Shown: positions 48,801 through 56,546 of the stretch, piece by piece
Layout of the letters: every line of letters starts with the position of its first letter
Position numbering within the stretch: position 1 is the first letter of the stretch
The notes under the pieces: generated by a model
The model's database searches: none
What the model was told of the DNA's origin: nothing
Seen by the model: the letters and a program-made list of their open reading frames with translations, nothing else
Assembly: GCF_000374865.1 (NCBI RefSeq)
Contig: NZ_KB895458.1
Coordinates: 1-64,000, forward strand
Direction of reading: 5' to 3'
Length of the DNA: 64,000 bases
Source: Arthrobacter sp. 135MFCol5.1
Lineage (GTDB): Bacteria; Actinomycetota; Actinomycetes; Actinomycetales; Micrococcaceae
Program-made: the position numbers and the translations under genes

Positions 48801-49208
48801 GTTTGCGGGCTTAATGTCGCGATGCTCAAATTGCTTGAGGTGGGCATGGGCAAGGCCATCAACGAGGGGTTTCCCGATTGTTTCATATAGATCGTCCCAC
48901 CCCTCCCAGGGTCGCTCCTTTAGCAAGTCAACGAGGCTGTGATCAACCCAATCAAGAACAAGGTAATAGGTCCCGGTATCGTCAATCCCGGCGTCGCGGA
49001 ATTTAACGATGTTGGGATGACTGAGATTTCGAAGGGCTCGAGTCTCGCGTTCGAACACCTTGTGAGAAAGCTCATCAGTTCCACCGGCTACAAACTTCAC
49101 CGCGACGGCCGAACCGTCCCTGCTGTCTACGCCGCGGCGGACCGTAGAGAGTCCTCCTATGCGCTGGTCAGCATTGATGAGCACGAAATGTTTTCCCACC
49201 AGTTCCAT
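45813..49208 (-). CDS. mkoA: Ser/Thr kinase-SF1 helicase fusion, type I Mokosh MkoA-like
   Basis: A protein of 1131 residues. Residues 1 to about 265 are a eukaryotic-type kinase: glycine loop IGGLSTV, K38 (VAVKF), HRDIKPAN with D131, DFG at 149-151 and PPEL; all catalytic residues are present. The middle (about 270-545) is unassigned. The C-terminal part is a UPF1/DNA2-like SF1 helicase: GPPGTGKT at 581-588, VDEASKA, GDTRQLPP, EEQYRM, VDAVQGRESD and ALSRAR. A kinase-helicase plus PLD pair is the makeup of type I Mokosh anti-phage systems. ATG at 49208 has GGGGGA 5 nt upstream; a GTG at 49250 adds 14 residues. Confidence 0.85.
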   Translation of the reverse strand: MELVGKHFVLINADQRIGGLSTVRRGVDSRDGSAVAVKFVAGGTDELSHKVFERETRALRNLSHPNIVKFRDAGIDDTGTYYLVLDWVDHSLVDLLKERPWEGWDDLYETIGKPLVDGLAHAHLKQFEHRDIKPANILIDSGGAPLLADFGIAKIRGDEQHSELTVRNFRSGPYAPPELDAAIPYVRDVYSVGVVLLQCLSESAIRDFPDVKRALESVDVPRDVHALLEACVSPEPTERPANGSVLASEFKKLANQRIARQQQPRNPIWLDLTRTAQEHLAGEPIDKERAAARLQSDLAGEVFASFGLNRETGKRDPNVVFLVGSEHRYTLRPDYSRSCFTVTAAPALELEALEGGRRHGLALPPIFSWTVRQPVNPAPSEHARTTLIHLIDDFYDRRDHSSNELSEQTGDELFDLWLRVLDAREALARGENKPLSYKKVRVEGRRGVFTLTEACEVELVGTDWEVTDQHSGKKFGHGEVIDQDVDQITVLSPRPLIGVPGTATLVPYDRPSAISLNRQRNAVLAVKSGTTPSPDLRSVLVDPTSNAEPAVAEIAECDLDPVKKRAVQLALGAKDVLVIQGPPGTGKTRFITETVTQFLKQQPAARVLIASQTHVAVDNAVERLHKAGIKGLVRLAGADESVVEVSVRDLLLDTQTRRWAEGVRSRAEANVSNFAAGLGIDANHLRAALTLEQLAAVSRELEAVEQHVAVLVAASSQDQSDLATAIEDENPAERFQARLDQLNDRRIELATAAQRHLSGELTIPTNIGSIEARHAVDVLLGDSAQAHELLKRIELQAAWLEAIGAEDSLTSIFLSGTSVVAGTCTGFLRNKAVGQLEFDLCIVDEASKATLTEALVPMSRAKRWILVGDTRQLPPTDEDLLRSKNLLNEHDLTKDNVTETLFQRLVDYLPRHSQLTLEEQYRMIRPIGDLISTCFYDGQLRSPRTSGISGYDEVVGRAVTWIDTSPLGENRRESGTTSFANRAEAQILVSHLDTLEHAVDFGLIKVPDNKQQLEVLVIAPYKRQVEELRRKLAPKSFRNLAITVMSVDAVQGRESDLALLSLTRSNQKGKLGFLGADYWRRINVALSRARYGLTIVGDAGFIRETNGALRTVLEYIEKNPADCTVRAAEHD

Positions 49209-49483
49209 TCGATCCCCCTGTCGCGACGGTGCAGGACTTAACCGCTTCACTAATGCTCGTGAAGCAGAGCTTTGATGAGCCTACCTGCAAATCCAGGCCC
49301 AAGAAGTACCGACAATTCCTCTCGTGTTTACCCTCCAGGCCTTTGCCGAACCGCCTGTGGGAAAGCCACTTTCAGGCGCAGCAGGCGCCCCGGGTCGCCA
49401 GGCTTATCGCCGGGGTGGTGTGCACCGTCCCGTCCGGATGCACGATTGTCAGAATGTGTTGCTGCTCGAGGACGGGCGGGTTG
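49209..49483. other. upstream region of mkoA
   Basis: About 275 bases between mkoA and the 3' end of the next minus-strand gene. It must hold the mkoA promoter, but I see no consensus pair. No ORF is supported. Confidence 0.4.
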
Positions 49484-49795
49484 CTAAAGGAACTCGTTCC
49501 GGCGGACCTCGCCGCGCCTCTGGGCTACCTTCATGGCCACTCGGACCGCTTTGACCCGGATGTAGTTGAACGTCATCACGACTTCTCCCGGTGACGCGTT
49601 GCTCTTCTCCAAGGACCACGCGACCAGGCGGTCGTACTCCTCTCGCGCCTCCACATCCTCGGGTAGGGAACTCTCGGCCAGAGAAGCCATGTAGGCGTCG
49701 GCAAGGCTGTGGCAGTGCTCGCCTGTGTTGGGGTTTCTTATGAAGCCGGCCTCCATGGCCGCAGCCAGTTCTGCACTGTAAGGCTCTGAGTTCAT
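49484..49795 (-). CDS. small hypothetical protein
   Basis: A 103-residue acidic, helical protein with no signal peptide and no motif I recognise. Its ATG overlaps the stop of the upstream 424-residue gene by 4 nt (ATGA), which strongly supports that it is real and co-translated with it. The sequence includes EEYDRLVAWSLEKSNASPGE. The function is unknown. Confidence 0.65.
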   Translation of the reverse strand: MNSEPYSAELAAAMEAGFIRNPNTGEHCHSLADAYMASLAESSLPEDVEAREEYDRLVAWSLEKSNASPGEVVMTFNYIRVKAVRVAMKVAQRRGEVRRNEFL

Positions 49796-51066
49796 TCCTC
49801 AGGCGCCTTCTCCGGCGCATCAGCCGTGTCTCGCTTCCGCGACTTGAACAAGCCGGAAACTTTTCCGCTCGCTGCCCCGGTAGCACCAGCCAGCGCACCA
49901 CCAATGCCCTTCACCGCAGTAAGGGCCTGTGGCTCGTCAGGGATCCCGTCGCCGTCAACGTCCACGGCACGGAACGGGCGAGAAACCGCAGCAGCGGCAC
50001 TCGCGACCCCCGATCCCACAGCGGAGGCACCCGTAGCGACTCCTTCTCCGACAGTGCTGGCCGTCCCGGTGATCCAGCTTCCTGTGGACTTCGCTGCCTC
50101 CTCCAGAGCTGCAAGTGCGCGGTTGGGCTCGGACTCCCGGTCGTCGGCTTCTGACGACTCGATCTGCAGGGCAAGGTGTGCCGGGAACTCTTCCGGAGCC
50201 TCGGGGAATGCTTTACGGGCGGACTCCACGACGTCCCTGCCAAACACAAAACGGCTCACACCTCCAGTGAGTGCACCCACTCCATATTCAATCGCCGTCT
50301 GCTGTTTTCCGTTCAGGGTTTCCCGCACGGTGTCCAGCTGACCCGTTTGGATGGTCCGGACGAGGCTTTGCGCGGCGCCGCTGGGCAGGGTGTCTGCCAA
50401 GGTTGTCGCCCAGTGAGACCAGTCACCGCTGGCGGCCGCGAATTTGTGGCCAACGCCCACTACACCTTCGGGGGAAGTTTCCGCCACGTCCTTCGCCATG
50501 GTGGCAATTTGTTCCTGGCTTACTCGGTCATTGGTCAGACCGTAGACCAAAGCATGGGCCTGGTCCTGGTCCAGGGCTTTCCCGTGGATGTCGGCGAGGG
50601 CAAGCCCAAAAATTGCCGTGAGCTCGAACTGGAGCTGCTGATCACCGGCAGGGAGAAGCGCGGCCACACGGTGAGCACCCGTTTTCGCAGCCCCCATAGC
50701 CATGTTCTTCGCGGCCACCTTGGCCGCCTCCTTGGCCGTTACCTGCGCAGTCTTCTTAGCCGCCTGTTTCCCCGCCGTCTTCAGACCCGTGGCCGCGACG
50801 CTGCCACCCGGAATCAACGAGATTCCCACCTCAGCCACGATCGACCCAGCAGTGATAGCGGCCCCTGCAGCCGTGATCGACGTACTGTAGTGACGTTCGA
50901 GCAACCTGACCACTTCCGCAGGGGTTGCCTCTGGACGCCGGCGACGAATCCGCATGACGTACTTGCGTGCGATTGAGTGACGCGCACTGACCGCCTCCGC
51001 GATGTCTGCGTTGGCTTCCTCATCATCCAACTGGGTCTCCAGCGTGACAGCTTGGCTTTCGGTCAT
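49792..51066 (-). CDS. unrecognised Ala-rich protein with hydrophobic core segments
   Basis: A 424-residue protein. After an acidic N-terminus comes a basic helix RKYVMRIRRRRPEATPAEVVRLL, then a Gly/Ala-rich hydrophobic stretch (about residues 65-90, ITAAGAAITAGSIVAEVGIS) that could enter a membrane, and a Lys/Ala-rich repeat (about 95-125). Near residue 365 is VDVDGDGIPDE, a thrombospondin type-3/EF-hand-like calcium loop. The C-terminal tail is Lys/Asp-rich. A distant likeness to EcsC-type proteins is possible but not shown. AGAGGGGGA precedes the ATG. It is co-translated with the small gene downstream. Confidence 0.7.
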   Translation of the reverse strand: MTESQAVTLETQLDDEEANADIAEAVSARHSIARKYVMRIRRRRPEATPAEVVRLLERHYSTSITAAGAAITAGSIVAEVGISLIPGGSVAATGLKTAGKQAAKKTAQVTAKEAAKVAAKNMAMGAAKTGAHRVAALLPAGDQQLQFELTAIFGLALADIHGKALDQDQAHALVYGLTNDRVSQEQIATMAKDVAETSPEGVVGVGHKFAAASGDWSHWATTLADTLPSGAAQSLVRTIQTGQLDTVRETLNGKQQTAIEYGVGALTGGVSRFVFGRDVVESARKAFPEAPEEFPAHLALQIESSEADDRESEPNRALAALEEAAKSTGSWITGTASTVGEGVATGASAVGSGVASAAAAVSRPFRAVDVDGDGIPDEPQALTAVKGIGGALAGATGAASGKVSGLFKSRKRDTADAPEKAPEE

Positions 51067-51254
51067 TTACGTTGTCCCCCTCTAAACCACAGGCTCAACC
51101 CTGAGCCTTTCTATAAACGCTGCAATTCGGTTCGCGGCAGAGGAGCCCAGGGCTCCCCGCCGCGCCGTCATCAGTGTCCCGCATGATGTGGCAGGATCTT
51201 GCTCGCCACGCTGCGCGGACCTCCGCCGGTCAGACCGCACGGGCGGAAGTGAGC

Positions 51255-51914
51255 TTATCCCGGAATCTGGATCCGGGCAGCCTCCTGCAGCAGCGGATCA
51301 GAAATCATGACAGTGGCAGGTCCCGGAGCAATATCGAAGGCAATGTTGCCCCGCGCCTTGTCGCCGGGCAGGACCTCCCCTGAGCCCAGTTGGTTATCGG
51401 CGAACAGGCTCATGTCTGCCTTACGCCCGTTGGCATCCTTCGCCGAGAAGTACAGCGGGTTGGAGCTCGTCTTGCCGGATTCCGTTTCCCAGAGCACGTC
51501 CAGGAGCAGGTAGGTGCCGTTCTTGGGCGGGGTAGCGAACGCACCGGTGGTGACAGAGTCGGTGCGGACCGCGGACACGACAGTGATCCTGGCGACGTTG
51601 CCGTTGCGCATCTTCACGGAGAAAGGAACGCCCACAGTAGGCGCCGCGGGAGCGGCAGGAGCGGACGACGGCGGTGCTGCCGCCGTCGGGGCGGCAGGAG
51701 CAGCGGCAGCCGGTGCAGTCGCTTCAATGGAGGCCGTGGCAGAGGCGATGGGGCTGGAGTCCGCGGCCTGCTTGCTTCCGCCGGAGCAGGAGCCCATGAA
51801 GATGCCCACCAGGAGGACGCCCGCGGGGACGACGAAGCGCTTCTTCTTGTAGAACGGTCGGACTGCCGGGGTTTGGGCAGCCGGCGGGACAGGGGCAAAG
51901 TTTTGGTTGGTCAT
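51255..51914 (-). CDS. membrane-anchored or secreted protein, DUF4352-like
   Basis: A 219-residue protein. Residues 1-25 are polar and basic (FYKKKRF), followed by a hydrophobic segment with a lipobox-like IFMGSC (VVPAGVLLVGIFMGSC). Then come an Ala/Pro-rich linker (about 45-95) and a beta-rich domain (about 95-219), with FSVKMRNGNVARITV, NGTYLLLDVLWE and PLYFSAKDANGRK typical of DUF4352 immunoglobulin-like domains. The function is unknown. ATG at 51914 (MTNQNF) has GAAAGG upstream; the five-codon-longer start is less likely. Confidence 0.75.
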   Translation of the reverse strand: MTNQNFAPVPPAAQTPAVRPFYKKKRFVVPAGVLLVGIFMGSCSGGSKQAADSSPIASATASIEATAPAAAAPAAPTAAAPPSSAPAAPAAPTVGVPFSVKMRNGNVARITVVSAVRTDSVTTGAFATPPKNGTYLLLDVLWETESGKTSSNPLYFSAKDANGRKADMSLFADNQLGSGEVLPGDKARGNIAFDIAPGPATVMISDPLLQEAARIQIPG

Positions 51915-51965
51915 GGTGGTGCCTTTCAAGTGATGCGATTGGATGGTGCTGCGGAGTAGCAGTGG

Positions 51966-52628
51966 CTATTGTTTTTCCCATCTGCCGCAGCGGGTTGAGT
52001 TGAAGTCCTGCCCTGCCGAGAGGGTGACGACGGGCCGGCCGCCGCCGGGGATGTCGTTTTCGATGATGTCGCTGCCGTTGCTGCCGCTCCGGTAGATCCC
52101 CCAGTAGCAGGTGGAGCCGACGGCAGCGGCGGCCCTGTAGGTGCCCGGTTCGATGTCAGCGCCCACAGTCCAGGTGCCGTCGCCAACCGTGCGCGCTGCC
52201 TTCGCCTTTTCGGCCCCGGTCACGGCGTCCTCCCGGGCCTTGACCGCTGCCTCAGCCGTCTTCACGGCAGCATCTGCCTTACCGACTTCGGCTTCCCGGG
52301 CCGCGACCTTGGATTCCCGGGAAGCCATGCCGTTCTCAAGCGTGTCGTACTTGCCTTTGAGTGAGGCGTAGCTGGAAAGTGCAGCGTCCCGCTCGGTCTC
52401 GACTGTGGACTTCTGGCCAGCGAGTGACTTATACGCGGTGCTTTCCTTAGGATCCGGCAATGCCGTTCCAAGCGCCGTTCCGCCGGCTAACAGGACGACG
52501 GCGGCTGCCGCCAGAAGGGCAGGCTTCTTCCGGTCGCGTTTGGCCACCTGGGCAGGAGTCTCATGCCCGGCTTGGTACACCTGATCAGTGTCCGGGATGT
52601 CCCCCGGGCCGATGTCGTTGTTCAACAC
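51966..52628 (-). CDS. single-span membrane protein with coiled coil and C-terminal beta domain
   Basis: A 220-residue protein. A cytosolic N-terminus ends in KRDRKKP, followed by one membrane helix (about residues 37-58, ALLAAAAVVLLAGGTALGTA), an extracellular coiled coil (about 65-140) and a C-terminal domain DGTWTVGADIEPGTYRA with a Cys pair (STCYWG and STRCGRW). This last domain recurs in actinobacterial surface proteins of unknown function. The GTG start has GGGGAGAA upstream. It lies divergent to the restriction operon and 51 nt upstream of the DUF4352-like gene. Confidence 0.75.
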   Translation of the reverse strand: MLNNDIGPGDIPDTDQVYQAGHETPAQVAKRDRKKPALLAAAAVVLLAGGTALGTALPDPKESTAYKSLAGQKSTVETERDAALSSYASLKGKYDTLENGMASRESKVAAREAEVGKADAAVKTAEAAVKAREDAVTGAEKAKAARTVGDGTWTVGADIEPGTYRAAAAVGSTCYWGIYRSGSNGSDIIENDIPGGGRPVVTLSAGQDFNSTRCGRWEKQ

Positions 52629-52779
52629 TTAGTTCTCCCCATTTCATGAGTGCTGCAGGTCGGCGGCGGGATACCTCCCCCCAATGTGCGGTTTCCCGCC
52701 GCCGCCACAGCTCAGGAAGATTCCCCTTAGCTGCAGAAGAAAGCTACGACCCGCTGGTTCATTCCAGTCATTCACAAGC

Positions 52780-52799
52780 TGATAAGGGGGATTATCAGT
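52780..52799 (+). promoter_or_regulatory. operator-like palindrome upstream of the restriction operon
   Basis: CTGATAA (52780-52786) and TTATCAG (52793-52799) form a perfect 7-bp inverted repeat with a 6-nt GGGGGA centre, 65 nt before the first gene. Candidate -10 boxes TAGAGT (52816-52821) and TAGGCT (52827-52832) lie just downstream. A repressor, perhaps the HTH domain of that gene product, may bind here. Confidence 0.5.
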
Positions 52800-52863
52800 G
52801 GAAAGACGGGAGTGCCCTAGAGTCCGGTTAGGCTGTGGGGACGTTCAACGAAAGGGGGAAACG

Positions 52864-54915
52864 ATGAATACAGCGGCGACAACGATGCGCATGACGCTGT
52901 CCGACGTAGCGTCCCTTTCCCAAGTTCAGCGTCCGGTTGTCTCGATGTGGCGAAAACGCAGCAGCGCAGGGCCCCTGCCATTTCCGGCGCCCGCCGAAAC
53001 CGTAAACGGCGTCGAACTTTTCGACGCCGACGAGGTCACCGCGTGGTTGCAGGCAACTGGACGGGGCAACAATCCTGAGGCAAGGAACGACGTGGCCGTC
53101 CACGCGAAACCTGCGGCCATTGTCTCGCTAAGGGACGGCCGCAAGACCTTCGACGGCCTGACGGCGCTGCTGGCACTGAAAGTCATCACCGGACAGGCGC
53201 TGGGCAACCGGAGTGCATCCGGTCTCCTAGACGAGGCCGATGAGGCAGATCCTGATGATCTGTTCCTCTATTCGGAGTTGGAGGCCCTGGGCTCTGCGCT
53301 TCCCGGACTGGCTAGCTTCGCCGACAGGCTGGCCGACAGCGCCTACAGCGCCCCAGCGGCGTTTGAGAAACTTCTGACCCACCGCTTCAAGGATGGCCTC
53401 AGAGAGTATGCGGACACTGCTCTGACAGCTGCCGCCCTCAACCTCGTCAGCGCGGCAGCCATAGAGCTTGCGGCCGCGCTGGAAAGCCGGCCCGTCTTCG
53501 TGGACGCCACACCGGGCGGGAGCGACGTCATGCTCAGCATCTCCCAGCAGTTCAGCGAGTCAGAGTCCGTCACCTTTTTAGCAGCGGATCACGACGGCGG
53601 AGCCTCGCGTCTGGCGCGCCGGCGCCTGGCTGTGCACGGTACGGACAGTGGGCCCGTCAAGGTCGACGGCAAGGGCGCCTTCGCCGTCACCGGTCCCGCA
53701 ATCCATGTGGCGCAATATCCCGCGCCCGGCGAACCCGGCCTGAACACCAAGGGCATCCTGTCCGGCATTGAGAACATCGTGCTGCAAATGGATGATTCCC
53801 AGCGGGCGATCGTGCTCGCTCCCGCCCGGGTCCTGTCTGATGCCCTTGCCGGTGAAACTGGCAACGTGCGTGCCGACCTGCTGCGGTCCGGCCGGGTGCG
53901 GGCCATCATCCGGCTCACTTCTGGACTGCTCCGGGCAAAGCCTCGCGAGCCTCAGGCTCTGTGGGTCTTGGGGCCCTCTTTTGCCGACGTGCCCATTGCA
54001 GATCGCTGGACCATGGTGGCAGACCTCGGCACTGACCCGCTGACCGTCGACGTAATCCAGGACCTGATCAGCGACATCGTCGCGTCCATGGGCAACCGCG
54101 CCACAATCCGCGCTCACTCCTTCCGGTTCGCACGGCTGGTGCAGACCCGGATTCTGCTTGCTCGAACTGGTGCCCTGGTGGACCTGCCGGCCAAGGGGAG
54201 GTCGACGGCAGCACCCTGCGCCGAGGCGGCACTGCGCATCGACGAACTTGTTAGGGCTTTGTCTACCGGTGGTGACGCCAAGCTTCTCAGTGTTCTGCCT
54301 GGCGCCAAGCATTCCTCTCCCGCTTCAGCTTCCGTGCAGGAACTTATGGGGTCCGGATACCTCAAATACGTCAAAGGCATCCGGGTCGAAGAGCAGCACA
54401 CCAACAGGACGGCGGGAAACAGGATCCTTGGCCGGGAGGAACTGATGGACCCGCATGATGCCCTGCCGCGTTTCATCGCCCTGCTGGACTTCGCCGCACA
54501 CTACCCCACCGGACGGCTCACGGAGCCCGGCGACGTCGTCTTTTGTACTAGCCCACGGCCCGCCGCGATGGTGGACGAGGAGGGCGGCGCCGTCGTCGTC
54601 TTTCCCGCCCGGATCCTGAGGATTGACCAAGGTGACCCGGGCGGCCTGCTGCCCGCCGTCATCGCCCGTGACATCAACAACCTCAATCCGGCAGACAAGT
54701 CCTGGCGCAACTGGCAACTGCGCCGTACAGGAGAAGCCGAACGCCAGCCGCTCACCAACGCCCTGCAGCGCCTGCAACACGAGCAGGCCCAGGCCCGGCA
54801 ACGACTCAAACACCTGGAAGAACTCGCTACCCTGATTACGGACGGCGTAGCGGGCGGAAGCCTCACCCTGACAGACCCTATTTCCCACGCCGTGCCAGAA
54901 GAAGGAACTGCATAA
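52864..54915 (+). CDS. HTH-inactive methylase-TRD protein, first gene of a type I R-M operon
   Basis: A 683-residue protein in three parts. Residues 1-70 are a MerR/excisionase-like helix-turn-helix (LSDVASLSQVQRPVVSMWR, then FDADEVTAWL). The middle (about 85-420) follows the HsdM layout, with DATPGGSDVML (residue 214 on) at the SAM-motif position and LARRRLAVHG, but the catalytic NPPF is replaced by QYPAPGEP, so methylation is unlikely. The C-terminal part (about 490-670) is HsdS-like: a target-recognition-type segment (LTEPGDVVFCTSPRPAAMV) and a coiled coil. GAAAGGGGGAAA precedes the ATG. Its stop overlaps hsdM (TAATG). A regulatory or specificity role is inferred. Confidence 0.75.
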   Translation: MNTAATTMRMTLSDVASLSQVQRPVVSMWRKRSSAGPLPFPAPAETVNGVELFDADEVTAWLQATGRGNNPEARNDVAVHAKPAAIVSLRDGRKTFDGLTALLALKVITGQALGNRSASGLLDEADEADPDDLFLYSELEALGSALPGLASFADRLADSAYSAPAAFEKLLTHRFKDGLREYADTALTAAALNLVSAAAIELAAALESRPVFVDATPGGSDVMLSISQQFSESESVTFLAADHDGGASRLARRRLAVHGTDSGPVKVDGKGAFAVTGPAIHVAQYPAPGEPGLNTKGILSGIENIVLQMDDSQRAIVLAPARVLSDALAGETGNVRADLLRSGRVRAIIRLTSGLLRAKPREPQALWVLGPSFADVPIADRWTMVADLGTDPLTVDVIQDLISDIVASMGNRATIRAHSFRFARLVQTRILLARTGALVDLPAKGRSTAAPCAEAALRIDELVRALSTGGDAKLLSVLPGAKHSSPASASVQELMGSGYLKYVKGIRVEEQHTNRTAGNRILGREELMDPHDALPRFIALLDFAAHYPTGRLTEPGDVVFCTSPRPAAMVDEEGGAVVVFPARILRIDQGDPGGLLPAVIARDINNLNPADKSWRNWQLRRTGEAERQPLTNALQRLQHEQAQARQRLKHLEELATLITDGVAGGSLTLTDPISHAVPEEGTA

Positions 54916-56546
54916 TGCCCCCGAAAGTGAAGGTGGACCTCGCCCCGTCCACCATGAAGGAACTCAAGGACACGCTCTGGAAGGCGGCGGACAAGCTCCG
55001 TGGCTCGATGGACGCCTCACAGTACAAGGACGTGATCCTGGGGCTGGTGTTCCTGAAGTACGTGTCGGACGCGTTCGAGGAACGGCGTGAACAGATCCAG
55101 GCCGAGCTGGAAGCGGAAGGGCTGAACGACGAGCAGATTGCCCAGCTGATCGACGACGTGGATGAATACACCGGCCGCGGCGTGTTCTGGGTATCGCCCC
55201 GGGCACGCTGGACCTACCTGGCGGAGAACGCCAAGGGCCTGGATGCGGTGGACGGCGCGGCGCCAAAGTCGATCGGGCTGCTGATTGATGAGGCAATGGA
55301 GCTCATCATGACTGACAACACGTCCCTAGCCGCCACGCTCCCCAAGATCTACAACCGCGACAACGTGGACCAGCGCCGCCTCGGCGAGCTGCTGGACCTC
55401 TTCAACTCCGCGCGTTTCACCGGCCAAGGCGCCAGCAAAGCGCGCGACCTGCTGGGCGAGGTGTACGAGTACTTCCTTGAGAAGTTCGCCAAGGCCGAAG
55501 GCAAGCGCGGCGGCGAGTTCTACACCCCGGCAGGCGTAGTCCGCGTCCTCGTGGAGGTGCTGGAGCCACACCGCGGACGCGTGTACGACCCGTGCTGCGG
55601 CTCGGGCGGCATGTTTGTGCAGGCCGAGAAGTTCCTGGCCGCGCATCACCTGGAGGGCTCGGACATTTCGGTCTACGGCCAGGAGCTGAATGAGCGCACC
55701 TGGCGGATGGCCAAGATGAACCTGGCCATCCACGGCCTGAACGCCAACCTGGCCTCGCGCTGGGGCGACACGTTCGCCCGCGACCAGCACCCGGAGCTGA
55801 CCGGGAACAACGGCGCGGATTTCATCATGGCCAACCCGCCGTTCAACATCAAGGACTGGGCCCGCTCGGAGTCCGACCCGCGCTGGAAGTACGGCGTCCC
55901 GCCGACCGGCAACGCCAACTACGCGTGGATCCAGCACATCATCTCCAAGCTCGCCCCCGGCGGCAGCGCCGGCGTGGTCATGGCCAACGGCTCCATGTCC
56001 TCCAACTCCGGCGGCGAGGGCGAGATCCGCGCCCAGCTGGTGGAGGCCGACCTCGTCTCCTGCATGGTGGCCCTGCCTACCCAGCTGTTCCGCAGCACCG
56101 GCATCCCGGTGTGCACTTGGTTCTTCGCCAAAGACAAGACCGCCGGCCCCCGCGGTTCGGTGGACCGGACCGGGCAGGTGCTCTTCATCGACGCCCGGAA
56201 CCTGGGCTACATGGTGGACCGCGCCGAGCGGGCCCTGTCCGACGACGACATCGCCAAGATCGCCAACACCTACCACGCCTGGCGCGGCACCGCGTCGGCG
56301 GTTGAGGCAGGGCTAGCGTACGACGACGAGGCCGGCTTCTGCTACTCGGCTTCACTCGCCGAGGTCAAGGCAGCGGACTACGCCCTGACACCCGGGCGGT
56401 ACGTTGGTGCGGCCGAGGTAGAAGACGACGGCGAACCGATTGAGGAGAAGATCGCGCGGCTTTCGAAGGAGCTGCGAGAGCAGTTCGAGGAGTCTGAGCG
56501 ACTGGCGGCAGTTGTGCGCGAGCAGCTGGAGGTGCTGGATGTTTAA
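54915..56546 (+). CDS. hsdM: type I restriction-modification methylase subunit
   Basis: HsdM is the N6-adenine methyltransferase of the type I complex (M2S for modification, R2M2S for restriction). The 543-residue protein has the helical N-terminal domain (LWKAADKLRGSMDASQYKDV, about residues 22-41), the SAM motif DPCCGSGGMF from D225, and the catalytic NPPF at 307-310. A C-terminal coiled coil contacts HsdS. Its ATG overlaps the preceding stop by 1 nt and its stop overlaps hsdS by 8 nt. Confidence 0.97.
   Translation: MPPKVKVDLAPSTMKELKDTLWKAADKLRGSMDASQYKDVILGLVFLKYVSDAFEERREQIQAELEAEGLNDEQIAQLIDDVDEYTGRGVFWVSPRARWTYLAENAKGLDAVDGAAPKSIGLLIDEAMELIMTDNTSLAATLPKIYNRDNVDQRRLGELLDLFNSARFTGQGASKARDLLGEVYEYFLEKFAKAEGKRGGEFYTPAGVVRVLVEVLEPHRGRVYDPCCGSGGMFVQAEKFLAAHHLEGSDISVYGQELNERTWRMAKMNLAIHGLNANLASRWGDTFARDQHPELTGNNGADFIMANPPFNIKDWARSESDPRWKYGVPPTGNANYAWIQHIISKLAPGGSAGVVMANGSMSSNSGGEGEIRAQLVEADLVSCMVALPTQLFRSTGIPVCTWFFAKDKTAGPRGSVDRTGQVLFIDARNLGYMVDRAERALSDDDIAKIANTYHAWRGTASAVEAGLAYDDEAGFCYSASLAEVKAADYALTPGRYVGAAEVEDDGEPIEEKIARLSKELREQFEESERLAAVVREQLEVLDV

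Noticed and set aside
44495..49208. DISARM or other helicase-PLD defence systems
   Set aside because: There is no DUF1998 protein or associated methylase, and the helicase is SF1 with a fused kinase, which fits type I Mokosh better.
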